From Petunia secreta (lineage: Eukaryota; Streptophyta; Magnoliopsida; Solanales; Solanaceae), in the NCBI GenBank assembly GCA_029990175.1, contig JARKIP010000005.1:55355001-55419000 (forward strand): a DNA stretch of 64,000 nucleotides, given 5' to 3'. Numbering within the stretch: position 1 is the first letter of the stretch; each line of letters begins with the position of its first letter. Shown here one piece after another: positions 49,567 through 61,150 of the stretch. A model generated the notes under the pieces. It worked only from the letters and a program-made list of their open reading frames with translations, was not told the origin of the DNA and made no database searches. The translations under genes were made by a program, and so were the position numbers.

Positions 49567-51534
49567 TCATATTATACTAAAAGAGCCAATTCATTAAATA
49601 AAAAGTAATTGACCATTTTGCCCTTCAATTAAAAACTACTATCTCTAATTTTTGCACTAAAAAGTTAATTTTACTTTAAATAAAAAGTCATGAATTATTT
49701 GATACAAAAGTAGTATTTTCCATAAATAGGTATATTAAACATTTCTTGTGAATCTGAAAGTGCAGACTTTGAAGAGTTGCATAAATAATTATTCCTTCTT
49801 AAAAACTCTCTCTTAAATGTATTTAAATGAAGAATTTGAATAGTTGCAATTGATAAAACATATACATGTACCATATTTGTCAAATGCAATTGCTATGTAG
49901 ATGGTCATTTGGCCCATTTCCGTGATATCTATTCATTAATTCACTTACTCTCTTAAATGAATATTTATCATAATTATATTATTCGATACATACTTGTGAT
50001 ATTCATACTAGGGGTGTGCGAAACCGAACCGATACCGATATCTGAACCGTTACCGCTACCGATAAGCATAACGGTATCGGTATATCGGTTATTGGTTCGG
50101 TAATGGTATAAATTTCTAATACCGATAAGATATCGGTATGGTAACGGTTTCTATATATCATTACCGTTACCGTACCGATAACCGATAAGGATTTTTTTTA
50201 TAATTTTTATGTATTTTATTTATTATTAGTATATTAATTTATATGTTAAAGTATAAATATTATTGCTACTAGTGGCTATTTGTCGTTACAAACATATGAG
50301 GCCTGACCCATTTTGAATTTGTCATTACAACATTCTAAGATGGAGAATGTTGGGGAGAAAACATAGCAGAAGGTGCATAGATGTTGGCGAAGAAAACATT
50401 ACTGTAAAATGATAATCCCTTGATTCAGGTTGCTAATGTTGATAAGTAATATTAATAGTTGTCTGTTTATGGAAGATATGAATGAAATTTACCTTCTTTT
50501 GGCTAATTTTCTTTTCTATAGGTTGTGCTGCTGCTTGTAACAAAAGTTTATAAGCTGTACATTTAAGAGTAAAGCTAATCTTTTTATGTGCTTTTGTGAG
50601 ATTTCTTATTAATCCAGCAAGCTTTCTTTGATTACTTCCTTTCGTAAATCTGGGTTATTGTGGCTTCGGTATACCGCTTATCGAACCATTAACTACCGAA
50701 CCGTTAACTAGCGATAACCAATAACCGATAGCTTATCGGTACGGTATTGGTTTTACATAATTACATACCGTTAACCGATATACCGTTACCGATAAGCTTA
50801 AAACAGTACCGTGTTGTACCATGAACACCCCTAAGTCATACATCACTTTGGACATTTTAATCTTTACAATAAGCTGGCCAGCCCATAATTATTGAATAGT
50901 GAAAGAAATAGAATTGTTGGCTGCGAGTATATCTCATAATGGTTAATTACATTCAATTTATTTATTTATTTACATGTTTGATATAACATATCCATTTTGC
51001 ATATACATCTTAATATGCATAAATCCCTACTATATTCTGAAGTACCTCTGCTTGGCCATCTGGTAAGTATATATATTGCAACATGATTTAAAGATGAAGC
51101 AGATAGCTAATAACGAATAGCAATCAACCTAAATTCATTCATGGAGGATGGACAAATTGAATATATAGACCAAAATGTGTTATAATAAGTTACATCCAAA
51201 CACCTTATCAAATATGTGGTGTTTGTATATATTAGTAGCCTGGGTAATGTACTGAGTCTTAACTCTTAACTGTGTGAAGATTTTGTCAGATTCAATTGCA
51301 TGTGTTTTTCTTCTTTCTTGTTTTCACTTAATACAAAAGTCTACTAAACAATCACAAGCAGTCTTGAAATTCACCTTTTAAAATTTATAAATATCATAAT
51401 TAAACACATTAGTTAGTGATAAAAACAACCAGTAAATAACATATTTTTAATACAATAATATTTTTTTTTTTACTTTTAAATTTTTAATACTCCTTAGTAT
51501 GGGGCACACGCGCAATGTGCGTACTCAAAACTAG
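49567..51534 (+). mobile_element. Probable non-autonomous Helitron
   Basis: Left end TCATATTATACTAAAAGAGC starts with TC after an A, like plant Helitron 5' ends. The right end has a short hairpin (GCACA, 7-base loop, TGTGC) about 10 bases before CTAG (51531-51534), followed by T. That is the Helitron 3' pattern with insertion between A and T. There is no Rep/helicase. A hAT MITE is nested within it. Confidence 0.55.
50009..50833. mobile_element. hAT-type MITE (825 bp) nested in the Helitron
   Basis: Ends TAGGGGTGT and ACACCCCTA, with 8-bp flanks ATTCATAC (50001-50008) and AGTCATAC (50834-50841), one mismatch. An 8-bp duplication is the hAT hallmark. Both subterminal regions are packed with ACCGATA/TATCGGT words in both orientations, the kind of repeated site that hAT transposases bind. 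No transposase. Confidence 0.85.
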
Positions 51535-51576
51535 TGTGTTGTGTGTGTGTGTGTGTGTGTATATATACATACATAC
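51535..51576. repeat. (GT)n(AT)n(CA)n microsatellite
   Basis: Simple repeat immediately after the Helitron 3' end. Confidence 0.9.
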
Positions 51577-51823
51577 ACATATTGTTAATTTAGAAAAAAA
51601 TAAATCATTTAGAAATTATACAATAATAAACTTTATAATTACACTTTACGTGTTTTATAGTCATACGTTTGTAAATTTGTTTAGATCATAAATTTCAAAG
51701 TATTTATTTCTCAATCAAAACACCATTATATAAATTGACATAATAATAAAAAGTTATGATTCATTTATTTACAAAAAAAAAAAAAAAACTCAATTGATAG
51801 GACATGTATGATGAGAGTATTAG

Positions 51824-52275
51824 TGTGTGGGTAAAAATATGTCACCTATAATTATGGAAGTGAGAGGCCAGCTTGCCCAAGAAAAGTATGCATGAGAAGG
51901 CAACGAGCACTAAAGGGTCTAGACGACATGTTAGCTCATTCAGCCACGTCGCTCGAAAGACACAGGCGTAAAGCCGATAGACATACTTTAGTAAATCCAT
52001 CCTACTTACGATAAATTTTGGTCAACCGACTCTTGAAGGGGCCAAAGGCTTCATGTAGAAGTATTATATTACAATTAGAACTGGAGTAAAACTTAGCTTA
52101 TAATACCACAGTTGTAATGGACACACGGAGATTCGACTAGAATCCAATATCTTTTCTCGATATTCAAGCAATACGAAGTTATTTTATTTATTTTCTACTA
52201 CATATCGTTATTGTATGTGGTCCGCATATATAAATTTAATTATTTTACTTATCGATCAAGTTTTAGGAATAAATA
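51824..52275 (+). repeat. 5' LTR of the degraded gypsy element
   Basis: Starts TGTGTGGG. The right border is estimated from the primer site and lacks a clean CA. Confidence 0.65.
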
Positions 52276-52278
52276 GTT

Positions 52279-52297
52279 TGGCACCCACCGTGAGGCC
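52279..52297 (+). other. Primer binding site of the degraded gypsy element
   Basis: TGGCACCCACCGTGAGGCC. This type of primer site, close to TGGCGCCCACCGTGGGG, is common in plant Tat-like elements. Confidence 0.65.
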
Positions 52298-52329
52298 TAG
52301 GCAATTTCTTATTATTACGAAGACTTGAT

Positions 52330-53640
52330 TTTAGCCCTGGCGAAAGACAATGACGGAGTCCCGCATGACGCCGCCCTGGAAGCAGACGAGGTGCCCAAGG
52401 ACCTCGATGGAAACAAAGCCGATCCAGTCAAGGACAGAGTAAACCTAGAGGCGGGTAACGACCAAATCAACTCTAAGTCACAGTGAGCGAGACTCTAGTA
52501 AGAAGAAAGGCACAGTAGAATGAAAGATATGTTTGAAAGGGCGTTCGAGAAACTCATTGAGGTGCAGCAGCAACAATCAATGCTAATGGAAGACACCCTA
52601 TATAAGCGCTTGGAGGATGTCTTCACTAAAGTGGTGTAGCCACTATAATTTTTATGAGGATCAAGACCCATAGAAAACACACCAAATTTCATGGTACGAT
52701 GAATAAACCTTAATGCTACGCTAGGAAGTTTGGACACCGCCAACATTCCAGCAACAACATGGACTGCCTTCAAACAAGACTTGCTTTGATAGCTGAAAGA
52801 AACCAATAAACGAATGGACTAGATCCCAGGGGAACCTCTCGGTGATAAAGAAGATCGATGAAGATAAGTTCTCTCAGCAACCCTACAAGCCCAACATCGC
52901 GCCGCTCCAGGTCCTGAGGAAGTTCTGTATACCCGACATACCCAAGTATGATGGCACCACTAATCCCAATGATCACGTTGCAAATTACGTAATGGCAGTC
53001 AAGAGCAACGACCTGTCAATATAAGAAATCCAATCTGTACTAATAAAGAAGTTTGGCGCCACTCGAACTACACGTGCTTTGACCTGATACACAACTACCC
53101 GAAGGGTCCATTGATTCCTTCACCTAGATGCAGGATCAATTCCTGAAAGTGCACTCTAGTGCCCAAAAATGATTGAAAACGATGGAGGATATCTTTGAGA
53201 TCAGGCAAGAAGAGGATGATTTGCTAAAAGGTGACTTTGAGAGGTTCTAGCAGAAGTGTAAGACACTCCCACCGGTGCCAGGCAATATATTGACCATGGC
53301 ATTTGCCAAAATCTTAAACCCTAAGGGTTTCACAACCACATGAGAGCTACAATGAAGTTTACAAGAGCTCCTAGAAAAGACATCGACCTATACTACCACT
53401 AACACTAGAACCTGAGGATCGAGGCCGATCCGATAAAAGCGGCAAGAAGAAATAACAATAAAAGTCGCAAATGCGAGTCGGCACAGGAGGACAGGTCCCA
53501 CGACCGTAGAACAAGGAGCGGAGGGGAACCCCATTCAAGTATGCGAAGATTGGTAGAGAGGCAAAGAGACACTAAAAGAATAAGCTCTCGAGGTGGCATG
53601 GACCTTTTTTTAGTCCATCGAAGGGCCCGAGCCCTAAAGA
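52330..53640 (+). pseudogene. gag remnant of the degraded gypsy element
   Basis: The best open part is 52842-53024, with QVLRKFCIPDIPKYDGTTNP followed by DHVANYVMAV, matching the start of the plant gypsy gag domain. Further gag words follow in changing frames: the PEGSIDSF region near 53095 and RQEEDDLLKGDFERF near 53200-53250, with a TAG directly after. Near 53600 it loses similarity. Not functional. Confidence 0.68.
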
Positions 53641-53817
53641 TTCAAGGACTTCGACCTCTGCGTGAACGCAGTAGGATTAGTAAAGAATCACTAAAAACTA
53701 TGCACTAAGTATAGAGGTTGTTGACCTTATGTCCAGAGAGACCTTATGTCGGAGGGTCATTCACCTTCTTAATGTAGGGCAACAAACGAGGCAATTAAAC
53801 TTGGGGGACCAGATCTA

Positions 53818-54008
53818 GAGCCCGTTTGGATGAGCTTATTTTAAGTAGCTTATAAGCCATAAGTTGCTTATAAGCCACATTTGAGTCCTTATTTTAAGCA
53901 CTAAAGTTCTTATAAGCTCATTACTTTTTGAGTTACCAAACACTCATTAATAAGCTTATAAGCACATATGTATTTTTAAGCTACTTTTAAGCTTACCCGA
54001 ACAGGCTC
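53818..54008. mobile_element. MITE of 191 bp inside the gypsy element
   Basis: Imperfect inverted ends: left GAGCCCGTTTGGATGAGCTT, right complement GAGCCTGTTCGGGTAAGCTT. The interior is full of TTATAAGC/GCTTATAA words. Target duplication was not resolved, so the superfamily is uncertain. Confidence 0.62.
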
Positions 54009-55171
54009 TTAGTGTCAAAAGGACAATGTTAACACGCGTTGTATCAATTAACAACGAAGTCAAGGTCCAAACTGCTCCTTCACTTGTTATGATGAGGCGC
54101 AAATGTCTCCAACCAGTGCAAATCTCTATAGGTTTCTTGAGGTAGTGGGAGGAAAACTCACTGAAGAGGACTAGGATGAAGCTAAATGGTTTGCACGAGG
54201 TAGAAATTCATGCTTAATGCAAAGCATAATCAACAGCCGTAAAAACGTTACAATGTCTAGCAGCGTATGATAGACCAAAAAAAAAAGGAAGGTGGATGAG
54301 TTGTAGACGAGCATAGAGATTAAGGTCTTTGTAACCATGTGGCTATGAGAAAGTAATGCTAAATATCAGGAAAAGAACAAGATGACGTAGAAAGCAGACA
54401 AGAGTCCATATAGCATCAATAGGACCACTAAGGTTTTGGGAGCAACAAGAAGCTGAGGCCTCAAGGTAGCAATGGCATCTAAATTGACCTGCTCCATATA
54501 AAAAAAAATCACCACAACAATTGTTGCGTTCGTGGAAATATTCACCGTAATTGACGCATATTTGTTAGTAAACCTTGCCTTGAGTGCTTGTCCGTGTTCC
54601 AGCCACACCTTCGATCAGAAAAGATTTCCACATTTCCAACCATGTCAGAAATAAAGAAGGAAAGAGAACAAAGTCCTTCTAGTTTTTCAGTTTTATCACA
54701 CATTGTCCAATCCTAAGGACGATTAAAATACCAAAAGGCTGAAGGAAGATTACACGTCAGAGTGACCATTAGAAGGAGGGGAAAGAATAAGGCTTCGTGA
54801 GAGGCTAAATTATCTTTTAGAAGAAATATTTGGAAAGGATGGTAAAAAGAAGGCTAAGATAAGATCCCATATATAGGCAAAAAGGAAGAAGAAGTTTAGG
54901 ATGAAGATATGAAATGGTTAAAAGAAGTTATTATGGGGGATACGAAAAGATTTGGAACAGTAATGGTAGGATATAATGACTGCTCTTGGGAAGACGCGGA
55001 AGACCAAGGAGCCAACTAGGTGTGAATGCGTGTACACCAAGGGAACGAAGCGTCAGTCACTGGTCAAGGTAGATTTGAAGACTCAATAGGACAATTGGAC
55101 TGTCGCTGACATATCACATCACTTCATTTCCTGAGTAGTTTCATCAGCACTCAGAAAGTGAGGTTACTGAA
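54009..55171 (+). other. Degraded gypsy interior, no recognised domain
   Basis: Continues the gypsy internal region up to the 3' LTR. Purine-rich before the LTR (GAAAGTGAGG). I could not identify protease or polymerase motifs. Confidence 0.45.
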
Positions 55172-55456
55172 TGTATGGGTAAAAATATGTCACCTATAAT
55201 TACGGGAGTAAGAGGCAACCTGGCACAAGCAAAGTATGTCCAAGAAGGCAACAGGCACTAAAGGGTATGGAAGACAAGTGAGCTCTTTCAGCCATGACCA
55301 CTCGAGAGGCACGAGCACAGTGCCGATGGACTTATTTTTACCACTTAGCTGCCTCTAGTAAAACCCTACTCTTACTTAGGGTAAATTTTGGGCAAACGCC
55401 TCTTATAATGGGCCAAATGCCTCTTGTAATAGGCCAAATAACTCTTGTAGAAGTAT
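55172..55456 (+). repeat. Truncated 3' LTR of the degraded gypsy element
   Basis: Matches the start of 51824-52275 up to TGTAGAAGTAT, then ends abruptly. Confidence 0.68.
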
Positions 55457-55839
55457 CCATTAAGACCTTTCTAAGAAAATTGAGTTGAATCAAACCTTTT
55501 TTGGTAGGTCTTGGAATAAGGCTTTAGTTTCGATTGTCGGTAAAGCTTATAAGAGGTTTTCGAGCTCATTTTTCAAAAACTGAAAGTGTCCTTAGGTTTG
55601 TAAGATCATTTGTGACATGTGTGAACTTTTGAAAGTGAAATTCGAGGTCTTTAGGATAGTTTTTGCTAAAGTTTTAAGAGTTGGTACTTAACCTCTTTCT
55701 ATGGGACCCTCATATTGTGTTTTGGGGATTCAATTCGAGATTCGTCTTCACGAGCATGTCTTACAAGTGATTTACAACTTGCCTGCAAAGTTTCGAGTGA
55801 TTCCAAGCTTCGTATGGTCTCATTTGGACCCAAAATGCA

Positions 55840-55911
55840 GCACCAGCTAATGCTGGTGCACTCCCAGGTAGTTTGCCTGCACGATCGTGCCAATGGGCGC
55901 GTTATAGCGCC
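55840..55911. repeat. Three palindromes upstream of a TATA box
   Basis: GCACCAGC/GCTGGTGC with 4-base loop (55840-55859), perfect 12-mer GCACGATCGTGC (55879-55890) and GGCGC/GCGCC with 6-base loop (55896-55911). They lie about 100-175 bp before the TATA box at 56013. Confidence 0.9.
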
Positions 55912-56013
55912 GCCTGCTGAACCCTTATGCATGACAGCACTGAGGCAGCCGCGGCCACACTGGACCAGGTCACGAAGGCGACAGTGCATGCGCGACAACA
56001 CTTCATAGGGGTA

Positions 56014-56021
56014 TATAAAAG
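56014..56021 (+). promoter_or_regulatory. TATA box used as hAT target (TSD TATAAAAG)
   Basis: TATAAAAG occurs at 56014-56021 and again at 60721-60728, flanking the hAT element. Before insertion the sequence read GGGGTATATAAAAGACAC, a clear TATA box. Confidence 0.8.
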
Positions 56022-56641
56022 TAAGGCTGTCCAGCGGTCCGGTTTTACACCGGACCGGTTTAAACCGGGCCAATTAACCCACTCCCCAAATGCCTTTTCC
56101 CTCGACCCGATACCACCCTTTTGCACCGACTGCACCGGATGAAAATGGACCAGACCGGAAAAAAAACTGTTGGGCTACTTGGAATATAGTCGTTGGCAAC
56201 GACTCACTTCACCAACAATCGTTGGCCAACGGCCAAAAGCGACTCTTTTTTGCTCCCCCCCCCCCTAGGCGCCCCCATACCCCCAGCCTATTTTTTTTTA
56301 TAAATACCATAAATTTTCATCAATTGATTCATAATTTCTCTAATATTCTCTCTAAATCTCTCTCAATCTCTCTTATTTCCACAAAGGCTATTTGCTAAAT
56401 AATTCAAAATTGCTCTTGCAAAAAGGATTTAAGTTCTAAATTGCATAACAAAAAATATTTTGAGTGGAGTAAAAAATTGTTCGGTGCAGTTCCGGTCAAG
56501 TTTCAACTTTCACTTCTAAGTTCTAAGTTCTAACGCAACATCAAGTAAACTCGTTCTTACTTCTTATTATTATTTTTTGCAATATTATTTTTAGCATATA
56601 GCCATATTTTAGTAATTTATTTGTTTGCTTTACTTATAATA

Positions 56642-59078
56642 ATGTCTGGAGTGTGGAGAGCACTTACTGGGCGTACAGGTAGCGGTCGTAGATCACATGC
56701 TAATTGTGGGGGGGGGGGATGATAGAGGTAGTCATGCTCTAGGTAAAAGACCAATTGACAGTTCTAGTGCTCTTGCTTATCTAGATGATTTTACTCAGAA
56801 AGATGACATGTAATTTTATCATGATATTGATTTTGATCAACCACTAGATAATAATATGTTAGAGGCACAATATCAAGAAAATACCAAAGGGGTTAATTTA
56901 GATGATAAAACACCTACTAGTTAATTTCAAGGTGAACTTGAAGAGACTGAATCTGAATTACCACCTATGCCTCCTAGTAGAGAACCAGCTAAACGAGCGG
57001 ATAAATCGGATGTGTGGAAATTTATAACTAAAAATGTTCCGGCTCAGAGAGCTAAATGTAATCATTGTAGAAAAGTTTGGGATTTTAAAATCGGCAAGCA
57101 TCATGGTGGGACTGGGAAGTTGAGAACACACTTAGAAAACCATCATAAGGAAGAATGGGAAAAGAGGTCTGGTGATACTCAATCAGGGAACATAATGGCT
57201 CCATCTCAAGGTAGTGGAGTTCAACAGGAAATTAACCCAGTGACCGGGGGGGGGGGGGGAGGAGGGGCTTATGCATTATGATAAGAAGAAAGATAGGAAA
57301 TAAATGACAAAAATGATTGAGGTAGAGTGCTTACCTTTTACATTTGCTTCTTGTACTGGTTTTGTTCGTTATATTCAAACCGTATATAATCCATCTTTTC
57401 AAGGTTTTCCAAAAACTACGGATAGAAGTGATATTATAAAATTTAAATACGAATATAGACAATATTTACGATATATGTTTTATCATTTTGATTGTAGAGT
57501 TTGTATTACTACTGATTTGGGTCGTGGTGTTAATAGGTATGATTATTTAACACTTACTTTCCATTTAATAGATCCTAACTGGGTAATGCAAATTTTTTTT
57601 TAGCATATAGCACTGTTGATGAACCACACACAGGAACATTTATTACAAGAGAAATAACTAATATTTGTAAGGTGTATTCTACTAATGACAAAATTTTAAG
57701 TATAACTGTTGATAATGCTTCAAACAATGATTATGCTATTGGTAAGTTAAGACCAAAATTGAATCCCTCCTTTTGAAGAATTGTTTCATGTTAGATGTGC
57801 ATGTCATATATATAATTTAGTGGTAAAAGATGGCCTTAAGTTATTTGATCCTACTATTGTGAAGGTCAGACTCGCAATTAGTTATATTTTTAAATCTAAA
57901 AAATCGGATAGATGGAGGGACTTTAAGGTAGAGTGTATGAAAGAAGGTTTGAAACCTAGAAGAGTTCCTAAGGAAGTTTCAACTAGGTGGAACACTGTAT
58001 ATGATTCTTTGTCTGTTGCTTACAATTTACGAACGACTATAACTAGCTATTTTAATGGTAAAGTGGTTGTAGAGTATCACCTAGATGATTCTGATTGGAG
58101 CCTTGTTCTCCGTCTTCTTACATTTTTAGAAAAGTTTTTGTATGCTACTAAAGAATTTTCCGGTCAATATTATCCTACAGTTACTACCATGTTGTATTTT
58201 ATAGCTGGAATAGCAGAATTACTTAACGAATATAAATTAGTGCCTAGTTATGAACAGGCCGTTGCTTCTATGCTTGAAAAATTTTAAAAATATTTTTTTT
58301 CTATTCCACCACTTTATTACATTGCTTATATATTACATCACAGTTTTAAACGGTTTAATACTGAAATGCTTATTAGAGAAATTTATCTGAGTTTCGAAAT
58401 TACTGCTGATGAAACACCAAGTGTAGAACAAGCTTGTGCGCATGTATTTCCAGATTGCCAACAAATTTATGAAAGATATAGGAGTGTAGCTGATAATGTT
58501 GTTCCAAGTGTTCCAAGTGGAGCTGGTTCAAGTTCAACGCAGGCGAGTAAAAGAGCTGCAGCCGGATTGGGAAGTTTTCCAGCCTTTATCAAAGGCATTC
58601 TAGCATGCAATCGAGTAGCGGAGGTTTCAATGAGCTTGATGTTTATTTACTTCATGGTTGCAAGAAAGTTGAGTATTTTGGAAGTGATCAACTACTGCAA
58701 TTTTGGAAGGATCAATAAGCACAGTTTTCAGTTTTATCAAAAATGACGCGGGATATTCTAACAATTCAAGCATCATCAGTTGCTTCAGAAAGCGCGTTTA
58801 GCCAAGGAAGATTACAAATTGGAGATCATAGACATTCATTGAAGGAAGAAGCAATGGAGACGGTCATATTATTCAGAGATTGGATTAGATCGGAGCGAAG
58901 AAATATTGAATTTCTTGAAGAAAATGAACAAACAGATACAACATATTCATCCAAAATCTTATCAGGTGGTGGAAGTGTGGAAAATGAAACTTATTATGAA
59001 GAAGATGAATCTTTGCCGCCGGTTTTTCTTGAGGTGCCACGAGAAATTATTCAGAAAATGAGAAGTTTTTTTTGTTAA
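56642..59078 (+). pseudogene. hAT transposase (BED-type, RICESLEEPER-like), frameshifted
   Basis: Starts at ATGTCTGGAG (56642). The BED zinc finger is at about 56998-57180 (DVWKFITKNV, CNHC, GGTGKLRTHLENHH). The core follows in pieces: ITTDLGRGVNRYDYLTLTFH (57490-57570), VDNASNN near 57710, RCACHIYNLVVKDG (57790), STRWNTVYDSL (57980). The C-terminal hAT dimerisation region is at 58743-58920 (IQASSVASESAFSQGR, FRDWIRSERR). Frame breaks occur at G runs (56707-56717, 57247-57257) and at 57600-57780, and a stop at 58285. The order is right and most of the length is present, so it decayed from an autonomous transposase. Confidence 0.88.
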
Positions 59079-59754
59079 TATGTAATTTTGCAATTTAATA
59101 TCTGTGTACTTTGCAAAAAAATAAAAAATTATTCAATAAAATGCGTTACGTCTTTCTATTAAGTAATCATTCTTTGTTATATTCTCCGATTTAAATTTCT
59201 TTAGTTCAATTTCCGTTGTTATATATTTTTTGCAATTCAATACTTACATGGTACTAAATACTAACTTAATACTTAGTATTTATTTTGAAAAAAAAACAAG
59301 TGTTATGCCTTGCTAGTAAGTTATAATTGTTTGTTATATTTTCTTATTAATAAATAGTTTTACAATTTTATTTAGCTATGGTAGCAAATAGTAAATACTT
59401 AAATACTAAAATACTAAATACTTATGCTAACTTACTATTTAGTATTTTACTTTGAAAAAAAATAACAAGTGTTATGCCTTACTATTAAGTTATAATTGTT
59501 TGTCATAATTTCTTATTAATAAAAAATTTTGTAATTTTATTTAGCTATGTTAGTAAAATAATAAATATTCTAAATAGCAAATATTAAATCCTATAGTAGT
59601 ATAATATATATACTATATAAAAAAATAACAAATTATAGGACTTGCTATTAATTTATAAATATTTGTTATTTTTTCTTTAGCCATATACTTAATTTAAAAT
59701 TCCAAAACTACTTTAAAATTAAAAAAAAAAAAGATAACAAAAAAATTAAATCAT
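59079..59754. other. AT-rich spacer inside the composite hAT element
   Basis: No gene. Imperfect repeats around TTGTTATATTTTCTTATTAA and AACAAGTGTTATGCCTT suggest a local duplication at about 59290-59540. Confidence 0.5.
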
Positions 59755-60720
59755 CCAAAACGGGGCCGGACCGGCCCAACAAAAAAAAATCATATCCCCC
59801 CTTTTGAAAAATAGCCGTTGGCAACGGCCATAAACGCCTATTTTTCCCTCCCCCACCCCTCATAAATGCCCCAACAATCCCCCCCCCCCCCCCCAACACA
59901 CACACTCCTATTTTTTTTTCTATGAATACTCCCATATTTCATCAAATTAATAACAATTCAATATTTTTTCTATCCATTTCTCTCTAAAATTTTCTATCAA
60001 AGGCTATTTTCTAAATTTTCTATCAAAATGTCTGGAAATCAACCTACTCAAGCTCAAGGTTTTGAAACCCCTTCCCGACCAAGAGCTGTATTCGAAGTTT
60101 GGGAATTTGCCACGAAAAATCATGATACTAACACTGCTCAGTGTAATCTTTGCAAGAAAGTTTGGAATTATCAAACTGGATCAATTCATGGAGGGACTAT
60201 GAAGTTTAGGACTCACTTGCAAAACCAACATAGCACAGAATGGGCTGCTCGTGCTGGGAGAATATATCTGTGTGACATGAATTGAGTCGTTGAAGAAGGC
60301 ATGAAGATTAAAGCACTTGAGAAATTTCTATGATTTATGTATTTTTCTAGTTTCTAGTCTACTTTCTAATTTTTATTTTCTAGTATGCCACTTTAATTAT
60401 GTATTTCCAACTTAATGTATTTTCGTATTGTTGAATAAAATTTTTTTGTGTTGTTTATTTTTATCTACAATAATTTTTTAATCTATTTCAAAAAATCAAA
60501 TTAGAAAAAAAATTAGTTCGAACCGAATCGGTACCGGACCGGGTCGAACCGGTACCGGACCGTTTCTCCCTTGCCAGTACCGGTTTCGACATGGCAGGGG
60601 AGCAACTGCACTGGTAGACCAGACCGGAGCCAGATTGGTACTGGTGATCGAATTTTTTTTAAAGCCGGACCGGTCCGGAACCGGCAAGGCGCGCCAGAAC
60701 CGGACCGGTGGACAGGCTTA
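59755..60720 (+). repeat. Second hAT unit, left end missing
   Basis: The stretch 59755-60030 (GGCCGGACCGG, GTTGGCAACGGCC, a C-rich run, CT-rich leader, AAGGCTATTT) parallels 56150-56400 of the first unit. It is followed by a BED exon and the right terminus. Confidence 0.72.
60028..60285 (+). pseudogene. Solitary BED zinc-finger ORF of the second hAT unit (85 aa)
   Basis: MSGNQPTQAQGFETPS leads into a BED finger: VWEFATKN, CNLC, HGGTMKFRTHLQNQH. This aligns with the first exon of the larger transposase but stops after the DNA-binding domain (IYLCDMN end). The finger's C-C-H-H ligands are intact. It could be a deletion derivative. If expressed, a DNA-binding-only protein could compete with transposase, which is speculation. 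Confidence 0.78.
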
Positions 60721-61150
60721 TATAAAAGACACTTTGTTGGCTGATTTCATTTCCAACTCAAAATCCCTCAATTCCAAGTTGGTGTAGAGGCAATTCTTGG
60801 TACTAATTCATCTTCTAACATCAGGTAAATATTCTAACCAATCAATTATGTTAATTCATGGATTTGGAGTATGAAATGATGTGAAATTGACTTGAGGGAA
60901 GTTGGGGTTTGAACCATAAAATTATGAAATTAAGGAATTGAGTCAAATTGGACCCATGTATGCAATCTAATGGTATATTTGGATTCATGGGATTGCAAGG
61001 AGTCCTAAAAATATCATTTATGGACTTTCGGCTAAGTTAGGTCCAAGGATAATTTTGTAATTTCCTTCATTCTGCGGCTAATTGCTAAAATATCCATTTT
61101 GTGAGCACTTATGTGCAGTTTCTCTTCTTTTGTTTAGATGAAGGTGGTTC

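Larger units (their letters stand above)
51824..55456 (+). mobile_element. Degraded Ty3/gypsy element, Tat/Athila-like
   Basis: 5' LTR at 51824-52275 and the first 285 bp of a 3' LTR at 55172-55456 share TGGGTAAAAATATGTCACCT and further sequence. A primer site follows the first LTR. A broken gag lies between. The 3' LTR stops where another LTR-like sequence begins. Pol was not recognised; many stops. Confidence 0.72.
56022..60720 (+). mobile_element. Composite hAT DNA transposon (4699 bp)
   Basis: Perfect 8-bp TSD TATAAAAG. Inverted ends: left TAAGGCTGTCCAGCGGTCCG, right complement TAAGCCTGTCCACCGGTCCG. Subterminal regions are rich in CCGGACCGG/CCGGTCCGG. Inside are a broken BED-zinc-finger hAT transposase (56642-59078) and then a second, shorter unit (about 59755-60720). 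The second unit repeats the promoter-side sequence and first BED exon of the first. The first unit has no right end and the second no left end. Confidence 0.9.
55457..61150 (+). repeat. LTR-like promoter sequence (Ty3/gypsy type), split by a hAT element
   Basis: Removing the hAT element (56022-60720) and one TATAAAAG copy joins 55457-56021 to 60729-61150. The joined sequence has a TATA box at the insertion point, palindromes upstream and a transcribed-looking leader. I infer an old gypsy LTR; no partner LTR is in the window, so this remains tentative. Confidence 0.45.

Noticed and set aside
55699..56142. Several overlapping ORFs near the hAT left end
   Set aside because: They cross the element boundary and derive from GC-rich palindromic LTR and TIR sequence.
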